Shown here: piece after piece, positions 33,816-47,119 of the stretch
How positions within the stretch are numbered: position 1 is the stretch's first letter
Layout of the letters: each line of letters begins with the position of its first letter
Assembly (NCBI GenBank): GCA_930367215.1
Contig: OV884059.1
Span: forward strand, 160,826,511 to 160,890,510
Direction of reading: 5' to 3'
Origin: Pollenia angustigena
Lineage: Eukaryota; Arthropoda; Insecta; Diptera; Polleniidae
DNA: 64,000 nucleotides
Notes under the pieces: model-generated
Told to the model about the DNA's origin: nothing
What the model saw: only the letters and a program-made list of their open reading frames with translations
The model's database searches: none
Made by a program: the position numbers and the translations under genes

Positions 33816-36800
33816 ACCCACGATTTACTAGTAAGCGTTAAAAAAAATATGTTACCAACTAGCTCCTAAACGCTCTTTATGCTCAGCTTTGAATTTTCGT
33901 ACGTTAATCTCCAAGCGTTTTTAAATTTAACTAAATTACTTTGGTTATTTTCACTAAAATGTTGTAGGTAACCGGAGAACAGAATCATGTAGTAGGTGGA
34001 TGTCGTGAAAAGCTTTTAGCAAAAAAGCTACAACTCCAGAACTACTAAAGCGTTTGAAATCGTTTTAGCTTTATCTTTTAGATTCTGAAGCGGGCTATTT
34101 TTCAGACTAACTTTTTTTGTCCAAAGTCCACGCTCACCTATGGTATTAAGCATTTTGTGTTTTAAAACGCTTGAAAACCCACGATTTACTAGTAAGCGTT
34201 AAAAAAAATATGTTACCAACTAGCTCCTAAACGCTTCTTTATACTCAGCTTTGAATTTTCGTACGTTAATCTCCAAACGGTTTTAAATTTAACTAAATTA
34301 CTTTGGTTAATATGACTAAAATTTTGTAGGTAACCGGAGAACAGAATCATGTAGCAGGTGGATGTCGTGAAAAGCTTTTAGCAAAAACGCTTCAACTCCA
34401 GAACTACTCAAGCGTTTGAAATCGTTTTAGCTTTATCTTTTAGATTCTGAAGCGGGCTATTTTTCAGACTAACTTTTTTTGTCCAAAGTCCACGCTCACC
34501 TATGGTATTAAGCATTTTGTGTTTTAAAACGCTTGAAAACCCACGATTTACTAGTAAGCGTTAAAAAAAATATGTTACCAACTAGCTCCTAAACGCTTCT
34601 TTATGCTCAGCTTTGAATTTTCGTACGTTAATCTCCAAGCGGTTTTAAATTTAACTAAATTACTTTGGTTAATATGACTAAAATTTTGTAGGTAACCGGA
34701 GAACAGAATCATGTAGCAGGTGGATGTCGTGAAAAGCTTTTAGCAAAAACGCTTCAACTCCAGAACTACTCAAGCGTTTGAAATCGTTTTAGCTTTATCT
34801 TTTAGATTCTGAAGCGGGCTATTTTTCAGACTAACTTTTTTTGTCCAAAGTCCACGCTCACCTATGGTATTAAGCATTTTGTGTTTTAAAACGCTTGAAA
34901 ACCCACGATTTACTAGTAAGCGTGGAAAAAAATATGTTACCCACTAGCTCCTAAACGCTTCTTTATGCTCAGCTTTGAATTTTCGTACGCTTATCTCTAA
35001 GCGGTTTTAAATTTAACTAAATTACTTTGGTTATTTTCACTAAAATTTTGTAGGTAACCGGAGAACAGAATCATGTAGCAGGTGGATGTCGTGAAAAGCT
35101 TTTAGCAAAAAAGCTACAACTCCAGAACTACTCAAGCGTTTGAAATCGTTTTAGCTTTATCTTTTAGATTCTGAAGCGGGCTATTTTTCAGACTAACTTT
35201 TTTTGTCCAAAGTCCACGCTCACCTATGGTATTAAGCATTTTGTGTTTTAAAACGCTTGAAAACCCACGATTTACTAGTAATCGTTAAAAAAAATATGTT
35301 ACCCACCAGCTCCTAAACGCTTCTTTATGCTCAGCTTTGAATTTTCGTACGCTTATCTCTAAGCGGTTTTAAATTTAACTAAATTACTTTGGTTATTTTC
35401 ACTAAAATTTTGTAGGTAACCGGAGAACAGAATCATGTAGCAGGTGGATGTCGTGAAAAGCTTTTAGCAAAAAAGCTACAACTCCAGAACTACTCAAGCG
35501 TTTGAAATCGTTTTAGCTTTATCTTTTAGATTCTGAAGCGGGCTATTTTTCAGACTAACTTTTTTTGTCCAAAGTCCACGCTCACCTATGGTATTAAGCA
35601 TTTTGTGTTTTAAAACGCTTGAAAACCCACGATTTACTAGTAATCGTTAAAAAAAATATGTTACCCACCAGCTCCTAAACGCTTCTTTATGCTCAGCTTT
35701 GAATTTTCGTACGTTAATCTCCAAGCGGTTTTAAATTTAACTAAATTACTTTGGTTATTTTCACTAAAATTTTGTAGGTAACCGGAGAACAGAATCATGT
35801 AGCAGGTGGATGTCGTGAAAAGCTTTTAGCAAAAACGCTACAACTCCAGAACTACTCAAGCGTTTAAAATCTTAGTAGCTTTATCTTTTAGATTCGGAAG
35901 CGGGCTATTCTTCAGACTTACTTTTTTTGTCCAAAGTCCACGCTCACCTACGGTATTAAGCATTTTGTTTTTAAAAACGCTTGAAAACCCACGATTTACA
36001 AGTAAGCGTTAAAAAAATATGTTACCCACCAGCTCCTAAACGCTTCTTTATGCTCAGCTTTGAATTTTCGTACGCTTATCTCCAAGCGGTTTTCAATTTA
36101 ACTAAATTACTTTGGTTATTTTCACTAAAATTTTGTAGGTAACCGGAGAACAGAATCATGTAGCAGGTGGATGTCGTGAAAAGCTTTTAGCAAAAACGCT
36201 ACAACTCCAGAACTACTCAAGCGTTTGAAATCGTTTTTGCTTTATCTTTTAGATTCTGAAGCGGGCTATTTTTCAGACTAACTTTTTTTGTCCAAAGTCC
36301 ACGCTCACCTATGGTATTAAGCATTTTGTGTTTTAAAACGCTTGAAAACCCACGATTTACTAGTAAGCGTTAAAAAAATATGTTACCAACTAGCTCCTAA
36401 ACACTTCTTTATGCTCAGCTTTGAATTTTCGCACGTTAATCTCCAAGCGGTTTTAAATTTAACTAAATTACTTTGGTTATTTTCACTAAAATTTTGTAGG
36501 TAACCGGAGAACAGAATCATGTAGTAGGTGGATGTCGTGAAAAGCTTTTAGCAAAAACGCTACAACTCCAGAACTACTCAAGCGTTTGAAATCTTAGTAG
36601 CTTTATCTTTTAGATTCTGAAGCGGGCTATTCTTCAGACTTACTTTTTTTGTCCAAAGTCCACGCTCACCTACGGTATTAAGCATTTTGTTTTTAAAAAC
36701 GCTTGAAAACCCACGATTTACTAGTAAGCGTTAAAAAAATATGTTACCCACTAGCTCCTAAACGCTTCTTTATGCTCAGCTTTGAATTTTCGTACGTTAA

Positions 36801-39800
36801 TCTCCAAGCGGTTTTAAATTTAACTAAATTACTTTGGTTATTTTCACTAAAATTTTGTAGGTAACCGGAGAACAGAATCATGTAGCAGGTGGATGTCGTG
36901 AAAAGCTTTTAGCAAAAACGCTACAACTCCAGAACTACTCGAGCGTTTGAAATCGTTTTAGCTTTATCTTTTAGATTCTGAAGCGGGCTATTCTTCAGAC
37001 TTACTTTTTTTGTCCAAAGTCCACGCTCACCTACGGTATTAATCATTTTGTTTTTAAAAACGGTTGAAAACCCACGATTTACTAGTAAGCGTTAAAAAAA
37101 TATGTTACCAACTAGCTCCTAAACGCTTCTTTATGCTCAGTTTTGAATTTTCGCACGTTAATCTCCAAGCGGTTTTAAATTTAACTAAATTACTTTGGTT
37201 ATTTTCAGTAAAATTTTGTAGGTAACCGGAGAACAGAATCATGTAGTAGGTGGATGTCGTGAAAAGCTTTTAGCAAAAACGCTACAACTCCAGAACTACT
37301 CAAGCGTTTGAAATCGTTTTAGCTTTATCTTTTAGATTCTGAAGCGGGCTATTCTTCAGACTTACTTTTTTTGTCCAAAGTCCACGCTCACCTACGGTAT
37401 TAATCATTTTGTTTTTAAAAACGCTTGAAAACCCACGATTTACTAGTAAGCGTTAAAAAAATATGTTACCCACTAGCTCCTAAACGCTTCTTTATGCTCA
37501 GCTTTGAATTTTCGTACGTTAATCTCCAAGCGGTTTTAAATTTAACTAAATTACTTTGGTTATTTTCACTAAAATTTTGTAGGTAACCGGAGAACAGAAT
37601 CATGTAGCAGGTGGATGTCGTGAAAAGCTTTTAGCAAAAACGCTACAACTCCAGAACTACTCAAGCGTTTGAAATCGTTTTAGCTTTATCTTTTAGATTC
37701 TGAAGCGGGCTATTTTTCAGGCTAACTTTTTTTGTCCAAAGTCCACGCTCACCTATGGTATTAAGCATTTTCTTTTTAAAAACGCTTGAAAACCCACGAT
37801 TTACTTGTAAGCGTTAAAAAAAATATGTTACCCACCAGCTCCTAAACGCTTCTTTATGCTCAGCTTTGAATTTTCGTACGCTTATCTCCAAGCGGTTTTA
37901 AATTTAACTAGATTACTTTGGTTATTTTCACTAAAATTTTGTAGGTAACCGGAGAACAGAATCATGTAGCAGGTGGATGTCGTGAAAAGCTTTTAGCAAA
38001 AACGCTACAACTCCAGAACTACTCAAGCGTTTGAAATCGTTTTAGCTTTATCTTCTAGATTCTGAAGCGGGCTATTTTTCAGACTAACTTTTTTTGTCCA
38101 AAGTCCACGCTCACCTACGGTATTAAGCATTTTGTTTTTAAAAACGCTTGAAAACCCACGATTTACTAGTAAGCGTTAAAAAAAATATGTTACCCACCAG
38201 CTCCTAAACGCTTCTTTATGCTCAGCTTTGAATTTTCGTACGCTTATCTCCAAGCGGTTTTAAATTTAACTAAATTACTTTGGTTATTTTCAGTAAAATT
38301 TTGTAGGTAACCGGAGAACAGAATCATGTAGCAGGTGGATGTCGTGAAAAGCTTTAAGCAAAAACGCTACAACTCCAGAACTACTCAAGCGTTTGAAATC
38401 GTTTTAGCTTTATCTTTTAGATTCTGAAGCGGGCTATTTTTCAGACTAACTTTTTTTGTCCAAAGTCCACGCTCACCTATGGTATTAAGCATTTTGTGTT
38501 TTAAAACGCTTGAAAACCCACGATTTACTAGTAAGCGTTAAAAAAAATATGTTACCCACCAGCTCCTAAACGCTTCTTTATGCTCAGCTTTGAATTTTCG
38601 TACGCTTATCTCTAAGCGGTTTTAAATTTAACTAAATTACTTTGGTTATTTTCACTAAAATTTTGTAGGTAACCGGAGAACAGAATCATGTAGCAGGTGG
38701 ATGTCGTGAAAAGCTTTTAGCAAAAACGCTACAACTCCAGAACTACTCAAGCGTTTGAAATCGTTTTAGCTTTATCTTCTAGATTCTGAAGCGGGCTATT
38801 TTTCAGACTAACTTTTTTTGTCCAAAGTCCACGCTCACCTACGGTATTAAGCATTTTGTTTTTAAAAACGCTTGAAAACCCACGATTTACTAGTAAGCGT
38901 TAAAAAAAATATGTTACCCACCAGCTCCTAAACGCTTCTTTATGCTCAGCTTTGAATTTTCGTACGCTTATCTCTAAGCGGTTTTAAATTTAACTAAATT
39001 ACTTTGGTTATTTTCACTAAAATTTTGTAGGTAACCGGAGAACAGAATCATGTAGCAGGTGGATGTCGTGAAAAGCTTTTAGCAAAAACGCTACAACTCC
39101 AGAACTACTCAAGCGTTTGAAATCGTTTTAGCTTTATCTTCTAGATTCTGAAGCGGGCTATTTTTCAGACTAACTTTTTTTGTCCAAAGTCCACGCTCAC
39201 CTACGGTATTAAGCATTTTGTTTTTAAAAACGCTTGAAAACCCACGATTTACTAGTAAGCGTTAAAAAAAATATGTTACCCACCAGCTCCTAAACGCTTC
39301 TTTATGCTCAGCTTTGAATTTTCGTACGCTTATCTCCAAGCGGTTTTAAATTTAACTAAATTACTTTGGTTATTTTCACTAAAATTTTGTAGGTAACCGG
39401 AGAACAGAATCATGTAGCAGGTGGATGTCGTGAAAAGCTTTTAGCAAAAACGCTACAACTCCAGAACTACTCAAGCGTTTGAAATCGTTTTAGCTTTATC
39501 TTTTAGATTCTGAAGCGGGCTATTTTTCAGACTAACTTTTTTTGTCCAAAGTCCACGCTCACCTATGGTATTAAGCATTTTCTTTTTAAAAACGCTTGAA
39601 AACCCACGATTTACTAGTAAGCGTTAAAAAAAATATGTTACCCACCAGCTCCTAAACGCTTCTTTATGCTCAGCTTTGAATTTTCGTACGCTTATCTCCA
39701 AGCGGTTTTAAATTTAACTAAATTACTTTGGTTATTTTCACTAAAATGTTGTAGGTAACCGGAGAACAGAATCATGTAGCAGGTGGATGTCGTGAAAAGC

Positions 39801-42800
39801 TTTTAGCAAAAAAGCTACAACTCCAGAACTACTAAAGCGTTTGAAATCGTTTTAGCTTTATCTTTTAGATTCTGAAGCGGGCTATTTTTCAGACTCACTT
39901 TTTTTGTCCAAAGTCCACTCTCACCTATGGTATTAAGCATTTTGTGTTTTAAAACGCTTGAAAACCCACGATTTACTAGTAAGCGTTGAAAAAAATATGT
40001 TACCCACTAGCTCCTAAACGCTTCTTTATGTTCAGCTTTGAATTTTCGTACGTTAATCTCCAAGCGGTTTTAAATTTAACTAAATTACTTTGGTTATTTT
40101 CACTAAAATTTTGTAGGTAACCGGAGAACAGAATCATGTAGTAGGTGGATGTCGTGAAAAGCTTTTAGCAAAAACGCTACAACTCCAGAACTACTAAAGC
40201 GTTTGAAATCGTTTTAGCTTTATCTTTTAGATTCTGAAGCGGGCTATTCTTCAGACTTACTTTTTTTGTCCAAAGTCCACGCTCACCTACGGTATTAAGC
40301 ATTTTGTTTTTTAAAACGCTTGAAAACCCACGATTTACTAGTAAGCGTTAAAAAAAATATGTTACCCACCAGCTCCTAAACGCTTCTTTATGCTCAGCTT
40401 TGAATTTTCGTACGCTAATCTCCAAGCGGTTTTAAATTTAACTAAATTACTTTGGTTATTTTCAGTAAAATTTTGTAGGTAACCGGAGAACAGAATCATG
40501 TAGCAGGTGGATGACGTGAAAAGCTTTTAGCAAAAACGCTACAACTCCAGAACTACTCAAGCGTTAGAAATCGTGTTAGCTTTTTCTTTTAGATTCTGAA
40601 GCGGGCTATTCTTCAGACTAACTTTGTTTGTCCAAAGTCCACGCTCACCTATGGTATTAAGCATTTTGTTTTTAAAAACGCTTGAAAACCCACAATTTAC
40701 TTGTAAGCGTTAAAAAAATATGTTACCAACTAGCTCCTAAACGCTTCTTTATGCTCAGCTTTGAATTTTCGTACGTTAATCTCCAAGCGTTTTTAAATTT
40801 AACTAAATTACTTTGGTTATTTTCACTAAAATGTTGTAGGTAACCGGAGAACAGAATCATGTAGTAGGTGGATGTCGTGAAAAGCTTTTAGCAAAAACGC
40901 TACAACTCCAGAACTACTCAAGCGTTTGAAATCGTTTTAGCTTTATCTTTTAGATTCTGAAGCGGGCTATTTTTCAGACTAACTTTTTTGTCCAAAGTCC
41001 ACGCTCACCTACGGTATTAAGCATTTTGTTTTTAAAAACGCTTGAAAACCCACGATTTACTAGTAAGCGTTAAAAAAAATATGTTACCCACCAGCTCCTA
41101 AACGCTTCTTTATGCTCAGCTTTGAATTTTCGTACGCTTATCTCCAAGCGGTTTTAAATTTAACTAAATTACTTTGGTTATTTTCAGTAAAATTTTGTAG
41201 GTAACCGGAGAACAGAATCATGTAGCAGGTGGATGTCGTGAAAAGCTTTTAGCAAAAACGCTACAACTCCAGAACTACTCAAGCGTTTGAAATCGTTTTA
41301 GCTTTATCTTTTAGATTCTGAAGCGGGCTATTTTTCAGACTAACTTTTTTTGTCCAAAGTCCACGCTCACCTATGGTATTAAGCATTTTGTGTTTTAAAA
41401 CGCTTGAAAACCCACGATTTACTAGTAAGCGTTAAAAAAAATATGTTACCCACCAGCTCCTAAACGCTTCTTTATGCTCAGCTTTGAATTTTCGTACGCT
41501 TATCTCTAAGCGGTTTTAAATTTAACTAAATTACTTTGGTTATTTTCACTAAAATTTTGTAGGTAACCGGAGAACAGAATCATGTAGCAGGTGGATGTCG
41601 TGAAAAGCTTTTAGCAAAAACGCTACAACTCCAGAACTACTCAAGCGTTTGAAATCGTTTTAGCTTTATCTTCTAGATTCTGAAGTGGGCTATTTTTCAG
41701 ACTAACTTTTTTTGTCCAAAGTCCACGCTCACCTATGGTATTAAGCATTTTGTGTTTTAAAACGCTTGAAAACCCACGATTTACTAGTAAGCGTTAAAAA
41801 AAATATGTTACCAACTAGCTCCTAAACGCTTCTTTATACTCAGCTTTGAATTTTCGTACGTTAATCTCCAAACGGTTTTAAATTTAACTAAATTACTTTG
41901 GTTATTTTCAGTAAAATTTTGTAGGTAACCGGAGAACAGAATCATGTAGTAGGTGGATGTCGTGAAAAGCTTTTAGCAAAAACGCTACAACTCCAGAACT
42001 ACTCAAGCGTTTGAAATCGTTTTAGCTTTATCTTTTAGATTCTGAAGCGGGCTATTTTTCAGACTAACTTTTTTTGTCCAAAGTCCACGCTCACCTATGG
42101 TATTAAGCATTTTGTGTTTTAAAACGCTTGAAAACCCACGATTTACTAGTAAGCGTTAAAAAAAATATGTTACCCACCAGCTCCTAAACGCTTCTTTATG
42201 CTCAGCTTTGAATTTTCGTACGCTAATCTCCAAGCGGTTTTAAATTTAACTAAATTACTTTGGTTATTTTCACTAAAATTTTGTAGGTAACCGGAGAACA
42301 GAATCATGTAGCAGGTGGATGTCGTGAAAAGCTTTTAGCAAAAACGCTTCAACTCCAGAACTACTCAAGCGTTTGAAATCGTTTTAGCTTTATCTTTTAG
42401 ATTCTGAAGCGGGCTATTTTTCAGACTAACTTTTTTTGTCCAAAGTCCACGCTCACCTATGGTATTAAGCATTTTGTGTTTTAAAACGCTTGAAAACCCA
42501 CGATTTACTAGTAATCGTTAAAAAAAATATGTTACCCACCAGCTCCTAAACGCTTCTTTATGCTCAGCTTTGAATTTTCGTACGCTTATCTCTAAGCGGT
42601 TTTAAATTTAACTAAATTACTTTGGTTATTTTCACTAAAATTTTGTAGGTAACCGGAGAACAGAATCATGTAGCAGGTGGATGTCGTGAAAAGCTTTTAG
42701 CAAAAACGCTTCAACTCCAGAACTACTCAAGCGTTTGAAATCGTTTTAGCTTTATCTTTTAGATTCTGAAGCGGGCTATTTTTCAGACTAACTTTTTTTG

Positions 42801-43504
42801 TCCAAAGTCCACGCTCACCTATGGTATTAAGCATTTTGTGTTTTAAAACGCTTGAAAACCCACGATTTACTAGTAATCGTTAAAAAAAATATGTTACCCA
42901 CCAGCTCCTAAACGCTTCTTTATGCTCAGCTTTGAATTTTCGTACGCTTATCTCTAAGCGGTTTTAAATTTAACTAAATTACTTTGGTTATTTTCACTAA
43001 AATTTTGTAGGTAACCGGAGAACAGAATCATGTAGCAGGTGGATGTCGTGAAAAGCTTTTAGCAAAAACGCTACAACTCCAGAACTACTAAAGCGTTTGA
43101 AATCGTTTTAGCTTTATCTTTTAGATTCTGAAGCGGGCTATTTTTCAGACTAACTTTTTTTGTCCAAAGTCCACGCTCACCTATGGTATTAAGCATTTTG
43201 TGTTTTAAAACGCTTGAAAACCCACGATTTACTAGTAATCGTTAAAAAAAATATGTTACCCACCAGCTCCTAAACGCTTCTTTATGCTCAGCTTTGAATT
43301 TTCGTACGCTTATCTCTAAGCGGTTTTAAATTTAACTAAATTACTTTGGTTATTTTAACTAAAATTTTGTAGGTAACCGGAGAACAGAATCATGTAGCAG
43401 GTGGATGTCGTGAAAAGCTTTTAGCAAAAAAGCTACAACTCCAGAACTACTCAAGCGTTTGAAATCGTTTTAGCTTTATCTTTTAGATTCTGAAGCGGGC
43501 TATT

Positions 43505-46500
43505 TTTTCAGACTAACGTTTTTTGTCCAAAGTCCACGCTCACCTCTGGTATTAAGCATTTTGTGTTTTAAAACGCTTGAAAACCCACGATTAACTAGTA
43601 AGCGTTAAAAAAAATATGTTACCCACCAGCTCCTAAACGCTTCTTTATGCTCAGCTTTGAATTTTCGTACGCTTATCTCTAAGCGGTTTTAAATTTAACT
43701 AAATTACTTTGGTTATTTTCACTAAAATTTTGTAGGTAACCGGAGAACAGAATCATGTAGCAGGTGGATGTCGTGAAAAGCTTTTAGCAAAAAAGCTACA
43801 ACTCCAGAACTACTCAAGCGTTTGAAATCGTTTTAGCTTTATCTTTTAGATTCTGAAGCGGGCTATTTTTCAGACTAACTTTTTTTGTCCAAAGTCCACG
43901 CTCACCTATGGTATTAAGCATTTTGTGTTTTAAAACGCTTGAAAACCCACGATTTACTAGTTATCGTTAAAAAAAATATGTTACCCACCAGCTCCTAAAC
44001 GCTTCTTTATGCTCAGCTTTGAATTTTCGTACGTTAATCTCCAAGCGGTTTTAAATTTAACTAAATTACTTTGGTTATTTTCACTAAAATTTTGTAGGTA
44101 ACCGGAGAACAGAATCATGTAGCAGGTGGATGTCGTGAAAAGCTTTTAGCAAAAACGCTACAACTCCAGAACTACTCAAGCGTTTAAAATCTTAGTAGCT
44201 TTATCTTTTAGATTCGGAAGCGGGCTATTCTTCAGACTTACTTTTTTTTGTCCAAAGTCCACGCTCACCTACGGTATTAAGCATTTTGTTTTTAAAAACG
44301 CTTGAAAACCCACGATTTACAAGTAAGCGTTAAAAAAATATGTTACCCACCAGCTCCTAAACGCTTCTTTATGCTCAGCTTTGAATTTTCGTACGCTTAT
44401 CTCCAAGCGGTTTTCAATTTAACTAAATTACTTTGGTTATTTTCACTAAAATTTTGTAGGTAACCGGAGAACAGAATCATGTAGCAGGTGGATGTCGTGA
44501 AAAGCTTTTAGCAAAAACGCTACAACTCCAGAACTACTCAAGCGTTTGAAATCGTTTTTGCTTTATCTTTTAGATTCTGAAGCGGGCTATTTTTCAGACT
44601 AACTTTTTTTGTCCAAAGTCCACGCTCACCTATGGTATTAAGCATTTTGTGTTTTAAAACGCTTGAAAACCCACGATTTACTAGTAAGCGTTAAAAAAAT
44701 ATGTTACCAACTAGCTCCTAAACGCTTCTTTATGCTCAGCTTTGAATTTTCGCACGTTAATCTCCAAGCGGTTTTAAATTTAACTAAATTACTTTGGTTA
44801 TTTTCACTAAAATTTTGTAGGTAACCGGAGAACAGAATCATGTAGTAGGTGGATGTCGTGAAAAGCTTTTAGCAAAAACGCTACAACTCCAGAACTACTC
44901 AAGCGTTTGAAATCTTAGTAGCTTTATCTTTTAGATTCTGAAGCGGGCTATTCTTCAGACTTACTTTTTTTGTCCAAAGTCCACGCTCACCTACGGTATT
45001 AAGCATTTTGTTTTTAAAAACGCTTGAAAACCCACGATTTACTAGTAAGCGTTAAAAAAATATGTTACCCACTAGCTCCTAAACGCTTCTTTATGCTCAG
45101 CTTTGAATTTTCGTACGCTAATCTCCAAGCGGTTTTAAATTTAACTAAATTACTTTGGTTATTTTCACTAAAATTTTGTAGGTAACCGGAGAACAGAATC
45201 ATGTAGCAGGGGGATGTCGTGAAAAGCTTTTAGCAAAAACGCTACAACTCCAGAACTACTCGAGCGTTTGAAATCGATTTAGCTTTATCTTTTAGATTCT
45301 GAAGCGGGCTATTCTTCAGACTTACTTTTTTTGTCCAAAGTCCACGCTCACCTACGGTATTAATCATTTTGTTTTTAAAAACGCTTGAAAACCCACGATT
45401 TACTAGTAAGCGTTAAAAAATATGTTACCAACTAGCTCCTAAACGCTTCTTTATGCTCAGCTTTGAATTTTCGCACGTTAATCTCCAAGCGGTTTTAAAT
45501 TTAACTAAATTACTTTGGTTATTTTCACTAAAATTTTGTAGGTATCCGGAGAACAGAATCATGTAGTAGGTGGATGTCGTGAAAAGCTTTTAGCAAAAAC
45601 GCTACAACTCCAGAACTACTCAAGCGTTTGAAATCGTTTTAGCTTTATCTTCTAGATTCTGAAGCGGGCTATTTTTCAGACTAACTTTTTTTGTCCAAAG
45701 TCCACGCTCACCTACGGTATTAAGCATTTTGTTTTTAAAAACGCTTGAAAACCCACGATTTACTAGTAAGCGTTAAAAAAAATATGTTACCCACCAGCTC
45801 CTAAACGCTTCTTTATGCTCAGCTTTGAATTTTCGTACGTTAATCTCCAAGCGGTTTTAAATTTAACTAAATTAATTTGGTTATTTTCACTAAAATTTTG
45901 TAGGTAACCGGAGAACAGAATCATGTAGCAGGTGGATGTCGTGAAAAGCTTTAAGCAAAAACGCTTCAACTCCAGAACTACTCAAGCGTTTAAAATCGTT
46001 TTAGCTTTATCTTTTAGATTCTGAAGCGGGCTATTTTCAGACTAACTTTTTTTGTCCAAAGTTGACGCTCACCTATGGTATTAAGCATTTTGTTTTTAAA
46101 AACGCTTGAAAACCCACGATTTACTAGTAAGCGTTAAAAAAAATATGTTACCCACCAGCTCCTAAACGCTTCTTTATGCTCAGCTTTGAATTTTCGTACG
46201 CTTATCTCTAAGCGGTTTTAAATTTAACTAAATTACTTTGGTTATTTTCACTAAAATTTTGTAGGTAACCGGAGAACAGAATCATGTAGCAGGTGGATGT
46301 CGTGAAAAGCTTTTAGCAAAAACGCTACAACTCCAGAACTACTCAAGCGTTTGAAATCGTTTTAGCTTTATCTTCTAGATTCTGAAGCGGGCTATTTTTC
46401 AGACTAACTTTTTTCGTCCAAAGTCCACGCTCACCTACGGTATTAAGCATTTTGTTTTTAAAAACGCTTGAAAACCCACGATTTACTAGTAAGCGTTAAA

Positions 46501-47119
46501 AAAAATATGTTACCCACCAGCTCCTAAACGCTTCTTTATGCTCAGCTTTGAATTTTCGTACGCTTATCTCCAAGCGGTTTTAAATTTAACTAAATTACTT
46601 TGGTTATTTTCACTAAAATTTTGTAGGTAACCGGAGAACAGAATCATGTAGCAGGTGGATGTCGTGAAAAGCTTTTAGCAAAAACGCTACAACTCCAGAA
46701 CTACTCAAGCGTTTGAAATCGTTTTAGCTTTATCTTTTAGATTCTGAAGCGGGCTATTTTTCAGACTAACTTTTTTTGTCCAAAGTCCACGCTCACCTAT
46801 GGTATTAAGCATTTTCTTTTTAAAAACGCTTGAAAACCCACGATTTACTAGTAAGCGTTAAAAAAAATATGTTACCCACCAGCTCCTAAACGCTTCTTTA
46901 TGCTCAGCTTTGAATTTTCGTACGCTTATCTCCAAGCGGTTTTAAATTTAACTAAATTACTTTGGTTATTTTCACTAAAATTTTGTAGGTAACCGGAGAA
47001 CAGAATCATGTAGCAGGTGGATGTCGTGAAAAGCTTTTAGCAAAAACGCTACAACTCCAGAACTACTCAAGCGTTTGAAATCGTTTTAGCTTTATCTTTT
47101 AGATTCTGAAGCGGGCTAT
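43505..47119 (+). repeat. 10-monomer higher-order unit, copy 1
   Basis: Ten consecutive monomers (3615 bp) recur at once in 47120-50711 with the same order of private variants: CACCTCTGGT, GATTAACTAG, ATCTTAGTAGC with TTCGGAAGCGG, TTACAAGTAAGC, GGTTTTCAATT, TCGTTTTTGC, GCAGGGGGATG, CGATTTAGC, a 6-A version of TTAAAAAATATG, GGTATCCGGAG, AAAGTTGACGC and TTTTTTCGTCC. The differences I saw are one extra T near 43504 and TTATCG versus TAATCG near 43962. The middle of this unit is also partly matched near 35760-36890. Confidence 0.92.
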
